Shown here piece after piece: positions 45,516 through 54,960 of a stretch of DNA of 64,000 nucleotides. Where the stretch lies: positions 992,001-1,056,000 of the forward strand of contig JAVSML010024717.1 in assembly GCA_038503035.1 (NCBI GenBank). The letters run 5' to 3'. This DNA comes from Crocodylus rhombifer (Eukaryota; Chordata; Crocodylia; Crocodylidae). The notes under the pieces were generated by a model. It was not told where the DNA came from, made no database searches, and saw only the letters and a program-made list of their open reading frames with translations. The first letter of the stretch is position 1; every line of letters begins with the position of its first letter. The position numbers and the translations under genes are program-made.

Positions 45516-46829
45516 CGGGGTGAGCAAAATACAGCCCATGGGCTGGATGCGGCCCGTGAAGCCATTCTATCTGGCCCGCAAGGCCCCTAAAAAATGTAGA
45601 AAATTAATATTTCTTTGCCCTTGGTTCCTGTCAAAAATGACTGGAACCAAGGGCAGTAGGACCCCAGGGAAGCCTGGTGGGCTCCAACAACAGTGGGGCC
45701 TGCTCGGTCGCACCCCCTCAGCCAGAAGCTCCAGCCAGGGCTTCTGGCCCAGGACCATGTGGCTGCCCCGCGCCAGAATCACAGGTAAGTGTGGGGAGAG
45801 AAGGGCGGGGTGGAGAGGCCTGGGCAGGGAAGGAGCACGGGGGGTGGGAAGCAGCCCCTTCCCGCCCCGTGCTGCAGCTGCTCACAGCCTGCATGGGGCT
45901 GCCTGTGCCCGCCCTGGACAGCCCTGAGTGGGCTGCGAGTGGCTGCAGCAGGGAGCACCAGCCATGGGGCAGGGGAGGGGCTACTTTTCCCCCTGCACTC
46001 ATTTTTTCCCTGGGCTCTTTCCCTGCACAGAGAAAAGCAGCCCCTCACCTGCCCCATGTCCTGCACTCCCTGCTGCAGGCGCTCACAGCTCACGCAGGCC
46101 TGTCCAGAGCAGGCACAGGCAGCCCCAGGCCAGCTGAGAGCAGCTGCAGCGTGGGGCACCGGGCATGGGGCAGGCGAGGGGCTGCTTCCCCCCTCCCCCA
46201 CGCTCAGCACCACCTTGTAAACCGGCCCCACTGCCAGGCTGGCAGCGGGGGTGGGTTACAAGCTGGTGCTGAGCGTGAGGAAGAGCGGCCCCTTGCTTGC
46301 CGTGTGGCCAGTGCCCTGCACTGCAGCCGCTCGCAGCCCACCTGGGACTGCCTGTGCCTGCTCCAGACAGCCCCGCATGGGCTGTGAATGCCTGCAGCAG
46401 GGAGCACTGGCCATGGGGTGGGTGAGGGGCTGCTTTTCTCATGCTCAGCACCAACTTCTTCCCTGACGGCAAGCAGGGGGTCAGGGCTGTGCGCTGCCCC
46501 CTGCCTGTACTGCGGAGCTGGGGGTCACTGGGTGTGAGTGGCTAGGGAGCCAGTGGGAGCATGGGCCCTACACCGGTGCCCTGGGGTCAGTGCCAATGGG
46601 GCCCAGAGCAGGGTGGCAGGAGCACAGGGTCCCAACTGGCAGGGGCTCTGTGGAGCCGGGCCAGCTCCTGCCTCTCCCTGCTGGTGCAGCCCAACCCAGC
46701 TCCATGGACCCCTGCCAGCCTGCGCCCTGCTTTGGGCCCCACCAGTGCTGGTCCCAAGACCATGTGGCCCTCAACAGCCTGCCACAACTGGGTAAGCGGC
46801 CCTCTGCCCAAAATAATTGCCCGCCTCTG
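45516..46829 (-). mobile_element. hAT element, family 2, GC-cored (1.3 kb)
   Basis: A perfect 8-bp duplication CCCTATAC flanks it (45508-45515 and 46830-46837). Left end CGGGGTGAGCAAAATACAGCCC, right end AAATAATTGCCCGCCTCTG. The segment GAAGCCATTCTATCTGGCCC, then CCCCTAAAAAATGTAGAAAATTAATATT, is the reverse complement of the ends at 2123 and 18498, so this copy is inverted. The core holds three units starting at about 45847, 46031 and 46276 (see tandem-repeat entry). Open frames up to 236 codons run through the core and carry no transposase or other domain. Confidence 0.8.
45847..46470. repeat. Three GC-rich tandem units inside the hAT element
   Basis: Each unit reads roughly AAGCAGCCCCT...CCTGCACTG...CTGCAGSCGCTCRCAGC...GGGGCAGGYGAGGGGCTGCTT. 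Starts are near 45847, 46031 and 46276 (spacing 184 and 245 bp), with the last ending near 46470. Units differ by many substitutions and small indels. Confidence 0.6.
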
Positions 46830-46962
46830 CCCTATACTCATCTTACTCTGGAGCTTGCAACATTGTGGTATTTTATTGGAGATATAAATGTTATATATAT
46901 CAAAAAGCACGGAAGGCATAAAATATTATATGGTTTATATACCTACATTTATTTTATAGATT

Positions 46963-48223
46963 TCATAAATATTCAGGCTGAAAAGGACCCCGGAGGATTG
47001 AGTCCAACCCCCTGCCCCATGGGCAGGAAGTCAGCAAGGACAATAGGATCCCAGCAAGATAAGCATCCAAATGTGTCTTGAAGGCGTTCAAAGTGGGTGT
47101 TTGAACTGCCTCTGGTGGCAGTCTATTCCAAACCTTGGGGGCTCGGACAGTAAAAAAGTTTCTCTTTATGTCCAGCCTGAATCGGTCACGACGTGATCTT
47201 GTCATCCCTTGGGGCACTCTGGCAAACAGACGTTCCCCCATATCCTGATAAGCACCCTTGATAAACTTATAGGTGGCCACCAGATCACCCCTGAGCCTGT
47301 GCTTTTCTAATCTGAAGAGTCCCATGGCTCTCAGCCTTTCATCATAAGGTCTGTTTTCCTGACCTCTGATAATGTGCATGGCTCTCCTCTGGACTCTCTC
47401 AAGCTTCTCCATATCCTTTTTGAATTGTGGAGCCCAAAACTGGATGCAGTACTCAAGCTGCAGCCTCACCGAGGCCGAGTACAGTGGGAGAATGACGTCC
47501 TGGGATTTGCTTGAGACACATCTATGGACGCAAACCAGCATTTTGCTTACTTTACTAGCTTCAGCATCACATAGAAGGCTCATGTTCATCTTGTGGTCCC
47601 CAAGTCTCTTTCAGCCATAGTGCTAACCAGCGTAGCACTGCCGAGCCTATAAGCATGCTGCAGGTTTTTCCTCCCAAGGTGAAGAACCTTGCATTTTTCG
47701 GGGTTGAACACCATCAGGCTCTCATCCACCCATTTCATGAGCCTGTCAAGATCTGCCTGGATCACCCTCCTATCCTCAGGTGTGGATGCTTTACCCCAGA
47801 GTTTGGTGTCGCTGCTTCTGACACCAACGTCCATATTATTGATGAAGATGTTAAACAGGATAGGCCCTCGGACAGAGCCTTGAGGGACCCCACTGGTGAC
47901 TACACACCAAGACGACTGGCTTCCGTCAACCACCACCCTCTGGGTCCTACCACGGAGCCAATTCCCCAGCCAGCGGATCATGGTGAGATAGAAGCCGCAG
48001 TTAACCAGTTTTGCCAAGAGGTGATCATGGGATACCAGATTGAAGGCTTTTTTGAAGTCAAGATATACAACATAAATTTCTCCCCTTTGTCCAGGTGATA
48101 GGTCACCTGGTTGTAAAAGGAAAAGAGATTGCTCAAGCAAGACCTACCCTCAACAAACCCATGCTGGGTATCCCTCAGGATATTGGCATCAGCTAGTCTG
48201 TTAAGGATGGCCTCTAATAACAT
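46963..48223 (-). pseudogene. CR1 reverse transcriptase remnant, 3' half
   Basis: Pieces in order on the minus strand: 48223-47978 (RDTQHGFVEGRSCLSNL), 48140-47586 (YLDFKKAFNLVSHDHLL, VPQGSVRGPILFN) and 47589-46963 (LEYCIQFWAPQFKKDMEKLE, NRLPPEAVQTPTLN). Near 47810 a net 18-nt in-frame deletion turns the sister-copy GLAKFADDTKLWG into SDTKLWG, removing one of the two polymerase aspartates and its surroundings. A frameshift near 47600 removes the VIIDHK segment. Confidence 0.85.
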
Positions 48224-48293
48224 TTTCCAAGACCTTCCCCAGGATAGAGGTCAGGCTGATGGGCCTGTAGTTTGCTGGATCTACTTTCCTCCC

Positions 48294-49400
48294 TGTTGCA
48301 GAGCACCTTGGTGCTCTGCTCCTATAAAGAGGGGAGGTGTGTCGCAGAGCATGCCCTGCTCCTTAGGGTGGAAACAGCTAGGCAGAGGGCCCTAGTAGTG
48401 AGTGGGGAGCTCAGCTGCTGGTTACCAGGGCAGCCAGAGAAGTAATGAAGAAGCACAGGTGCTGGTTGCTAGGGCAACCACTGGGAGTCAGCTGACTGGA
48501 AGGGGCAGGGCCTGGCTCCCATTTAAACCCAGGCTGGGGCACGGCAGGCCATTCCCTGCCAGCAGCCGTAGGGGTGGGAACTCTGCCAGAGCGAGAAAAG
48601 GGAAGAGGCCAGGACGTGTGGGTAGTTGTTACAGGTGAAAGAGGGAGAGACACTGTGACAGGCTTGAATGTGGTTATAGCTGGATGGCTTAATTTATGTT
48701 GCAGCTAAGGGACATGAGTTTGTGTTGATGGCTTACTGTTTACAACTGGAGGACCGGGTGAGGCTATTAGGGGTTGAAGGAAGCCTTGTAGGGGCTCCAC
48801 GGTTGTGTGGGGACGCTGGCGCCAGACGGGGGCGCAGCATTCGGGGATGCACTGACTCCAGCTCTGAGAAGGGGAGTGGAGAATTGGAGGCCAGGTAAGA
48901 CTGAGGCCGCCTGAGCCCTGCCGTGGTTTGAGACCTCGAGGAGAGGAGTTGGGGCCAGGCACGGCTTCGGCCACCTGAGCCCCAAGGCTGCGGTAACCCC
49001 AGAGCAAAGGGGGCAGTGTGAGAAGTGCCCCAGAGCAAAGGGGGTGGCGACTGAGTGCGGTTGTGAGACAAGGGCCGTGGAGAGCCCAAGTGCCAGAGAG
49101 GGTGCAGAGAGCCAGACAGACCAAACAACGTCCAGGATATCTGCAAGGCTTGGAGCATGGTACAGGGGCAGTTAGAGCCATACATAGCCCATAAGGCTGG
49201 GGTGCACCGAGTCACACAGTACAGAACAGGGGCCAGGATACAACAGAGCACCATGTCCAAGGGGACAAAAGGCAACCTCCCTTATACATATAAAAGATCA
49301 AGACGTGGCGGGTGAGAACAAGGGTACTTTAACACGAACTTGGCACAGTAGGGGGCGCTAGGGGAGATCACGGCCGCCCCTAGGACCTCGCTCTGTGACA
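48294..49400. mobile_element. LTR-like insertion inside CR1 (1107 bp)
   Basis: Starts TGTTGCAGAGCACC and ends GAGCGAGG-complement CTCGCTCTGTGACA, the TG...CA form with longer-than-usual imperfect inverted ends (TGTYRCAGAGC). Flanks are CTCCC (48289-48293) and CCCCC (49401-49405), fitting a 5-bp duplication with one change. The first 24 bp fold into a perfect 10-bp hairpin, GCAGAGCACC-TT-GGTGCTCTGC. TATA-like CCTATAAAG (about 48320) and CATATAAAAG (about 49288) are present. No retroviral gene is found, so a solo LTR is the simplest reading; a DNA transposon with TGT...ACA ends is the alternative. Minus-strand open frames (up to 180 codons, 49275-48733) have no domain. Confidence 0.6.
49345..49359 (+). 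promoter_or_regulatory. Strong CTCF-type motif within the LTR-like element
   Basis: ACAGTAGGGGGCGCT matches 14 of 15 positions of CCASYAGRKGGCRSY; only the first base differs. Preceding TGGC and following A also fit extended consensus. A weaker relative, CCAGACGGGGGCGCA (12 of 15), lies at 48832-48846 in the same element. Confidence 0.6.
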
Positions 49401-50087
49401 CCCCCTTTCTTAAAGATAGGCACCACATTGGCCTTCTTCCAATCTTTGAGCACATCACCAGAGCGCCAGGAGTTTTCAAAGATCCATGCCAGGGCCTGAG
49501 CTATGATGCTTGCCAGCTCCTTGAGTACCCTTGGGTGTAAACCGTCAGGGCTGGCTGACTTGAAGGTGTTCAGCCTGTCAAGGTGTTCCTTCATTAGGTC
49601 AGCTTCGATGGAGGGCAAGGAATCTCCCTCACCCAGGCCTCCCTGACCCACAGTGGGAAGGGGCATCCCATGGGACAGGTGAAAAACTGACTCAAAAGTA
49701 CCCATTAAGCAAGTTCGCTTTTTCATAGGCATTAGTTGTCAGTTGTCCCATCTGGTTTAGCAGCGGTCCAATGTTGCCCTTGCTTTTCGTCCGGCTCCCC
49801 ACATATCTGAAAAAGGACTTTTTATTATCCTTGATATTTGTAGCTAGCTGGAGTTCTGTCGCAGCCTTGGCTTTCCTGGTTTGCTCTCTGCAGGTCCAGA
49901 CCAGAGCAAAGTATTCCTCCTTGGCAGTGGTTCCAGTCCTCCATCCTTTGTAAGTCTTCCTTTTAAGACGCAGGAGGTTCGCCAGTTCCCTGGAGAGCCA
50001 AGGGGGCTGCTGTGCCCTTTTGTTGCCTTTCCTCCGAGACAGGATGGACTTTGCTTGTGCATCCAGGATTGCTCCCTTGAGGAGCAA
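49358..50087 (-). pseudogene. CR1 ORF2 remnant, 5' half (linker to start of RT)
   Basis: Minus-strand 50087-49692 reads LLKGAILDAQAKSI, QPPWLSRELANLL, YKGWRTGTTAKEEY and KDNKKSFFRYVGSRTKSKGN; 49732-49358 continues with SVFHLSHGMPLP, FKSASPDGLHPRVLKE and DWKKANVVPIFKKG, then runs into the LTR-like insertion. One frameshift near 49710 separates the parts. Confidence 0.85.
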
Positions 50088-50174
50088 CCACTCGTCCTGA
50101 ACTCCCCTCTCCTTTTGGGTTGTGGCCCTTTAGGGCCTCTCTGACAAGCCTCCTTAGCTTGTCAAAGTCAGCTT

Positions 50175-50358
50175 ATTAATGAACTTGCATTTATTTCAAA
50201 GACCCCAAGTTTTTCAAATGATTCCCTAGCTTTTGGTCCAGCTTTTAGGTTTCAAATGGATTTTTTTATGGAGATTTTTGTATGGCTTTACTACAGAATT
50301 ATTTATTTCTCATGTTCTTGCCTTGCTAATTAAATCTATTATTAGACAATGTATAAAT
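50175..50358. other. No gene seen
   Basis: Short AT-rich gap. Confidence 0.4.
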
Positions 50359-50654
50359 CAGTAATTCTCAGTTAGGGTTCCATGCCACCCTGGGATGTCT
50401 TGAGACCCTTTCAAGTGTGCTACTGGGTGCCACACAATGATAACACTGTTAGATACGCGAACATGATTGACAATATAAACCTGGAGATTTCATGGGAATC
50501 CATGGTTCTAAAACTGTTCAGACTTCCTTGAAGGCTTTGAGTGCTTTGCAACAAAAGAATTGTTCTGTTTCTCTGTAGTCAGAAAACAAAGTGTAAACTA
50601 AGAGCTGTTGTTTCCCAGGGGAGCCTTGAGCCTAAAAAGAAGTTGAGAACTACA
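50359..50654 (+). mobile_element. hAT MITE, family 1
   Basis: Starts CAGTAATTCTCAGTTAGGGT and ends AGAAGTTGAGAACTACAG. Parallel to the copy at 16353 throughout (GGGTGCCACACAATGATAACACTG; TTTGCAACAAAAGAATTGTTC). TSD lost. Confidence 0.7.
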
Positions 50655-51860
50655 GGGAAGTCTCAAGATCCCTACTGAGGTTAGTATAAAAAGCAAGATA
50701 AACTGGATTGTTAACTCATCAAGACAGGAACCATATGTTCTGTAAAGAGACAGGCCAAGATCCTGTTCCACCTACTAAGTGACTAATCAAATGCCAAGCA
50801 AGAAAAAAATCTACCCATAAAGAATAACGTTTGCAATTGTCCAGAATTTATGAAAGTAGGAGATTATAACAGAAGTTTCACTATAAATTTGCCCACAGCA
50901 TTCATCACCAAAAGCTAAAATTAAGAAGATACAATCAAAATTAAAATGAAAACCTGGTAATGTTTATTTTCATTATGAAATCACAAAGAAATGGTTCTCT
51001 ATTGAGAGCCATGCTTCTCAAATGTAAGTTATATATGGATATTAGAAACAGTGATTGTTTGCTACTGCAATATAGTGTAAAGCTAGTAATTCACCTTGCA
51101 CTTGATGCAGGTGGTGGTGAGGTTTGCAATGCATCATGATTCCACTGTTCTCTGGCAGGATGACTTGGCAAACTAGTCTGAATTAGGGAAAACATTAGCC
51201 TTACCGGTTCGAGAGTTAGCTCAGGCGTTGAATACAGTGTTGCCAACTCCTATGGTTGGACCACAACTGTCACAATATTTAGCGCACTACTGTCACAGTA
51301 TTTAGTAGGTTTCTTAAAGCCCCACATTTACAGGAGAATCTCAGCTGTCTATTCTTTAGAACAAGTTTTTAACCCTCATGACTTTAAAGAAAAGCTTGAA
51401 AATGTGAATTGGAAAGGGATCAAATACCAGGAAGCAAAGAACAATCCAAATCTTTATTATTTGTGGAAAACCTCATGTTTTGTGTCAAATTCATGATTTT
51501 TTTTAATACTTCTGAACAAGTAATTTTCCCCATTTCTCATTTTTCTAGTTAAAATCCCATTTGCTAGATTATTTATCCTGCATTTTCCCTTACTGATAGC
51601 AAAGATGCAATGTTCTGCTTGTTCAAAGGCTTTTAAAAAGACTTCTACACTTTCTCTATCCCTCCAAATTCTCTGCTAACAATGTTAGCCTAACACGCTG
51701 CCTCTTTTCGTGAGTTGCATTCCCTTTTGGAATGTTTTTTAGCAGTCTATCATTATTACCTCTCATTTATAAATGAGTATTATCCTCTCAATTTACTTTA
51801 ATGCAGTGCTTTTATCTAGCATCTTTCTCACTCCTTTCTCTTGGCTTTCCGCTACTGCTT
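50655..51860. other. No gene seen
   Basis: AT-rich DNA. A SINE-like GGATTGTTAACTCATCAAGACAGGAACCAT occurs near 50705. No open frame of interest. Confidence 0.4.
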
Positions 51861-51868
51861 TAGAGCAG

Positions 51869-52198
51869 CAGTGTCCAAACTTTCAGTCCTGCTGGCAAGA
51901 TGAGTGGTGTGAAGTCAGTCCATGGGCTGGATCAGGTCCATGGGCTAAATGTGGTGCGCAGGGCTGGAGCCCAATCCAGGTAGCCACAGCTCCACACACC
52001 AGGCCTGGCCTTACACGGAGGGTCATGTAATCTGATCTGAAAGGCTTGGAAATGTAGTGGCAGAGAAATAGTGGTAGCATTAGTTGCCACCGCTCCCCCT
52101 GCCACCAAATTTCCAGAAACATGGGGAGCTTTGCCAGCCAGATGACACGGCCACACGCCAGATTTGGTCCAAAAGTTGGGAGTTGAGCACCAGTGGTT
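51869..52198. mobile_element. hAT MITE (about 330 bp)
   Basis: Left end CAGTGTCCAAACTTTCAGTCC; right end GGTCCAAAAGTTGGGAG then CACCAGTG. Flanks TAGAGCAG (51861-51868) and TAAAGCAG (52199-52206), one mismatch in 8. Internal CCATGGGCTGGATCAGGTCC is the usual reptile hAT theme. Noncoding. Confidence 0.65.
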
Positions 52199-52206
52199 TA
52201 AAGCAG

Positions 52207-53410
52207 CAATGCAGATGGCTTCACATGGGCCATCAACTCAGTTTTAAAAAAATATAAAAGCAGCTATTTCCTCCAAGTCCAGTCATATATAAATATAAGA
52301 GTTTCAGTTGGAATGTAGCTGACATTATTATAGATTAGTCCAACTAATTGATTGCTTTTTTTTTTTACAGTCTACCAAAACAATATCTTTTTCCATCAAT
52401 CTTCCCAGCAGTCTCCATTTATTGCACTTAAAGTTCTGCTTAAATAATATTCAATCTTCTTCAAAGCAAATTCAAATGAAGAATGTTCCCATGGACTCTT
52501 ATGAGCCTGCAATACCTTTCTATGAAGGGAATGATATATATGATAAATGGACAGTGGAGGCACTGTTAAAGCTTATAATTCCTGTAGGCAAATTGGCTAG
52601 ACACTGGTATAAAATGACCAGCATTTGCAAAGTTAAAACTGACATTTCCAAGAAGTCTTCATACAGGTATTATTGAATGGATGAGACATTCATTGCACTA
52701 TTAACAAGAATGCTAGGAGCTAATGTGGATCAACATTATATTCAAGGTTTGTCTGTGAAGTGCAGCTTGTCTGCAATGATTGCATGCAACCTTGAATTTT
52801 ATGTGCTTTCCAATTTAAATCTTCTGGAAATGTGCGACTACAGCAAATCAGGTGGAGTCACAGTGGTTAGGCTGGTTTCAGCCTGAAGCGAAACATAGGC
52901 TGCAGGTATCACTGGCTTGTGCTCGTGATGAGTAGACTACCTGCAGTTCAGAACCACGTCCACTTTCCCCAACCCCAAGCAGGTGTTTGGCTTCTTAATC
53001 AGCAGCAGCTCAGTAGTGACTAGCATCAGAAAATGTTCATTCAAAGTGCAGTGGATATGACGAAGATCCAAGACAAGAAGAGTCTAAAAATGATTTGCTG
53101 TTTGTAAATTCTTACAACTTCTTGAACAAGCCACCTTATTTATGTAGAATAAGCCAGTTCAGACCAATTTGGCCCTGCTGAACATCTCTAAGGCGCTTTT
53201 TCCCCCCACTATTTAAATTAATCATTTTTGGGAACTTAGAACACTTATAAGGTAACTCATACTGTTATTTGCTGATTCATTCCCTAGGTACCAAAACTTT
53301 TTGTTTCAAATTTTCTATTCAGTCTGTAATTATTCTTCACCTTCCTTTGGACACCTAAAAGATCAAGAGCCTTATTTATCGGTAACAACCAACAACAACA
53401 AAACCTCAAA
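52207..53410. other. No gene recognised
   Basis: Two adjoining open frames (52422-52676 and 52677-52886, +) have no domain and no clear splice sites. Otherwise single-copy-looking. Confidence 0.4.
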
Positions 53411-54020
53411 ATTTCATAGACATTAGGGCTGGAAGGGACCTCGGGAGATCATCGAGTCCAGCCCCCTGCCCAAAGGGCAGGAAGTCAGCTGGGGTCATAG
53501 GATCCCAGCAAGATAAGCATCCAATTTACTCTTGAAGGTGTTCAATGTAGGCGCTTGAACCACCTCCGATGGCAGGCTGTTCCAGACCTCGGGGGCTCGG
53601 ACAGTAAAGAAATTCTTCCTTATGTCCAGCCTGAAACGGTCTTGCAGGAGTTTGTGACCGTTCGACCTCGTCATCCCATGGGGCGCTCTGGTGAACAGAT
53701 GTTCCCCCAGATCCTGGTGGTCACCCCTGATAAACTTGTAGGTGGCCATCAGATCACCCCTGAGCCTGCGCTTTTCCAGGCTAAAGAGTCCCATGGCTCT
53801 CAGCCTGTCATCGTAAGATCTGTTTTCCTGACCTCTGATCATGCACGTGGCTCTCCTCTGGACTCTCTCAAGCTTCTCCACATCCTTTTTGAATTGTGGA
53901 GCCCAAAACTGGACGCAGTACTCCAGCTGCGGCCTCACTAAGGCCGAGTACAAGGGGAGAATGACGTCCCGGGATTTGCTCAAGATACAAGGGGAGAATG
54001 ACGTCCCGGGATTTGCTGAT
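53411..54020 (-). mobile_element. CR1 LINE 3' end, well preserved
   Basis: Tail TTTCATAGACATTAGGGCTGG at the left. ORF2 C-terminus at 53983-53495 is fully open (162 codons: VILPLYSALVRPQLEYCVQF, KDVEKLERVQRRATCMIRG, NFFTVRAPEVWNSLPSEVV). The 5' border shows a duplication: TACAAGGGGAGAATGACGTC (and the 17 bp after it) occurs at 53949-53985 and again from 53986 to about 54019. Same group as 33544. Confidence 0.9.
53949..54019. repeat. 37-bp tandem duplication at the CR1 5' border
   Basis: Two head-to-tail copies starting TACAAGGGGAGAATGACG; the second loses similarity after GATTTGCT. A 37-bp unit is not a codon multiple. Confidence 0.85.
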
Positions 54021-54927
54021 AGTTACTTCCCACTTATCTTTTAAGCCACATTCATCTCCAAGATGAGTTCTTGGAGACTGTGCATCCAAAGTCACACACT
54101 TGTGGCCTTTTTAAAAGCCTCAGAATACAATAAAATTCTGCAGACACATAAATATAGCTGTATTGAGTGAAGAGATCCTGGAGTCAAATTGTACTTGAAC
54201 TTTGTCCACGGCACCAGAAATAAATGAAAAAAATCCAGGACACTTAGGGTTATTCAGAAAAGCAGTTTCAAATATACCTCAATAGCAGTTAAGAAACCTC
54301 AAAAAAGGCATGATATTTTGCATTCCAAATCCAACAAGAAGCAACAAATACCGATACAAATTTTATTACAGATTCAGGCTTGCCGCTGAAAAAGTCAGGG
54401 TTATTTAATGGATTCCCATCCTTTTACAAAGAACCAGATTCAGCCTCATCTGGAGTGCATCTAATAACACTAAGACTGAATTTGATCTAATGCCTCAAAT
54501 ATCTGTGTATCCCCAAATGCATTCAGGATGGCTTATTTTAGAGCATCTTAAATGTACACTAAATGGGCTATGGAATTAATTGCCTCAGGGTAACACAGTT
54601 GCATAGCAGAAAATTGGAGAAGAATCTTCATTTATTAAAAGATAACCAAGAGAAGGGGCAAAAAAAAGATGGACTTGATACTGATCCCAAGCAGAGTTTT
54701 CAGAGCTGAGAATTAGCAATTATGAATCAAATACAATAGAAACCCATAACTGTGTTGCCCCACAGAATCTTTTGTAACACAGTTAACCATGGTGTTCTCA
54801 TTAAGCTGCTCATAGTTTCATGTGCATATATATTATTCACACACACAAACAGATCTCACATAAAGACCCCAATTCAGGATAAACAGGCTTCAGCATATGT
54901 ACTGGAAAAACTGAGCATCTTAATTAT
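54020..54927. other. No gene seen
   Basis: AT-rich DNA. AGATTCAGCCTCATCTGGAGTGCATC near 54430 resembles an old repeat theme. Nothing coding. Confidence 0.4.
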
Positions 54928-54960
54928 AGAATCATTAAAAAGTAGGGTTGGAAGGGATCT

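Larger units (their letters stand above)
46961..50174 (-). mobile_element. CR1 LINE (about 2.1 kb) split by an LTR-like insertion
   Basis: Minus-strand CR1 of the EVVQAP-related group. The 3' side (46961-48293) and 5' side (49401-50174) join exactly at the sequence that in sister copies reads TTTCCTCCCTCTCTTGAAGATAGG. 5' truncation is at codons ADFDKLRRL near 50170. Confidence 0.9.

Noticed and set aside
45677..46387. 236-codon plus-strand open frame
   Set aside because: It spans the GC-rich tandem units of a hAT element; the translation repeats with the units and shows no transposase signature.
48705..49275. 158-180 codon minus-strand open frames
   Set aside because: Inside the LTR-like insertion, no retroviral or other motif, overlapping each other in different frames.
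52422..52886. Two back-to-back open frames that might be one exon
   Set aside because: A stop separates them, no domain, and no convincing splice sites or coding bias.
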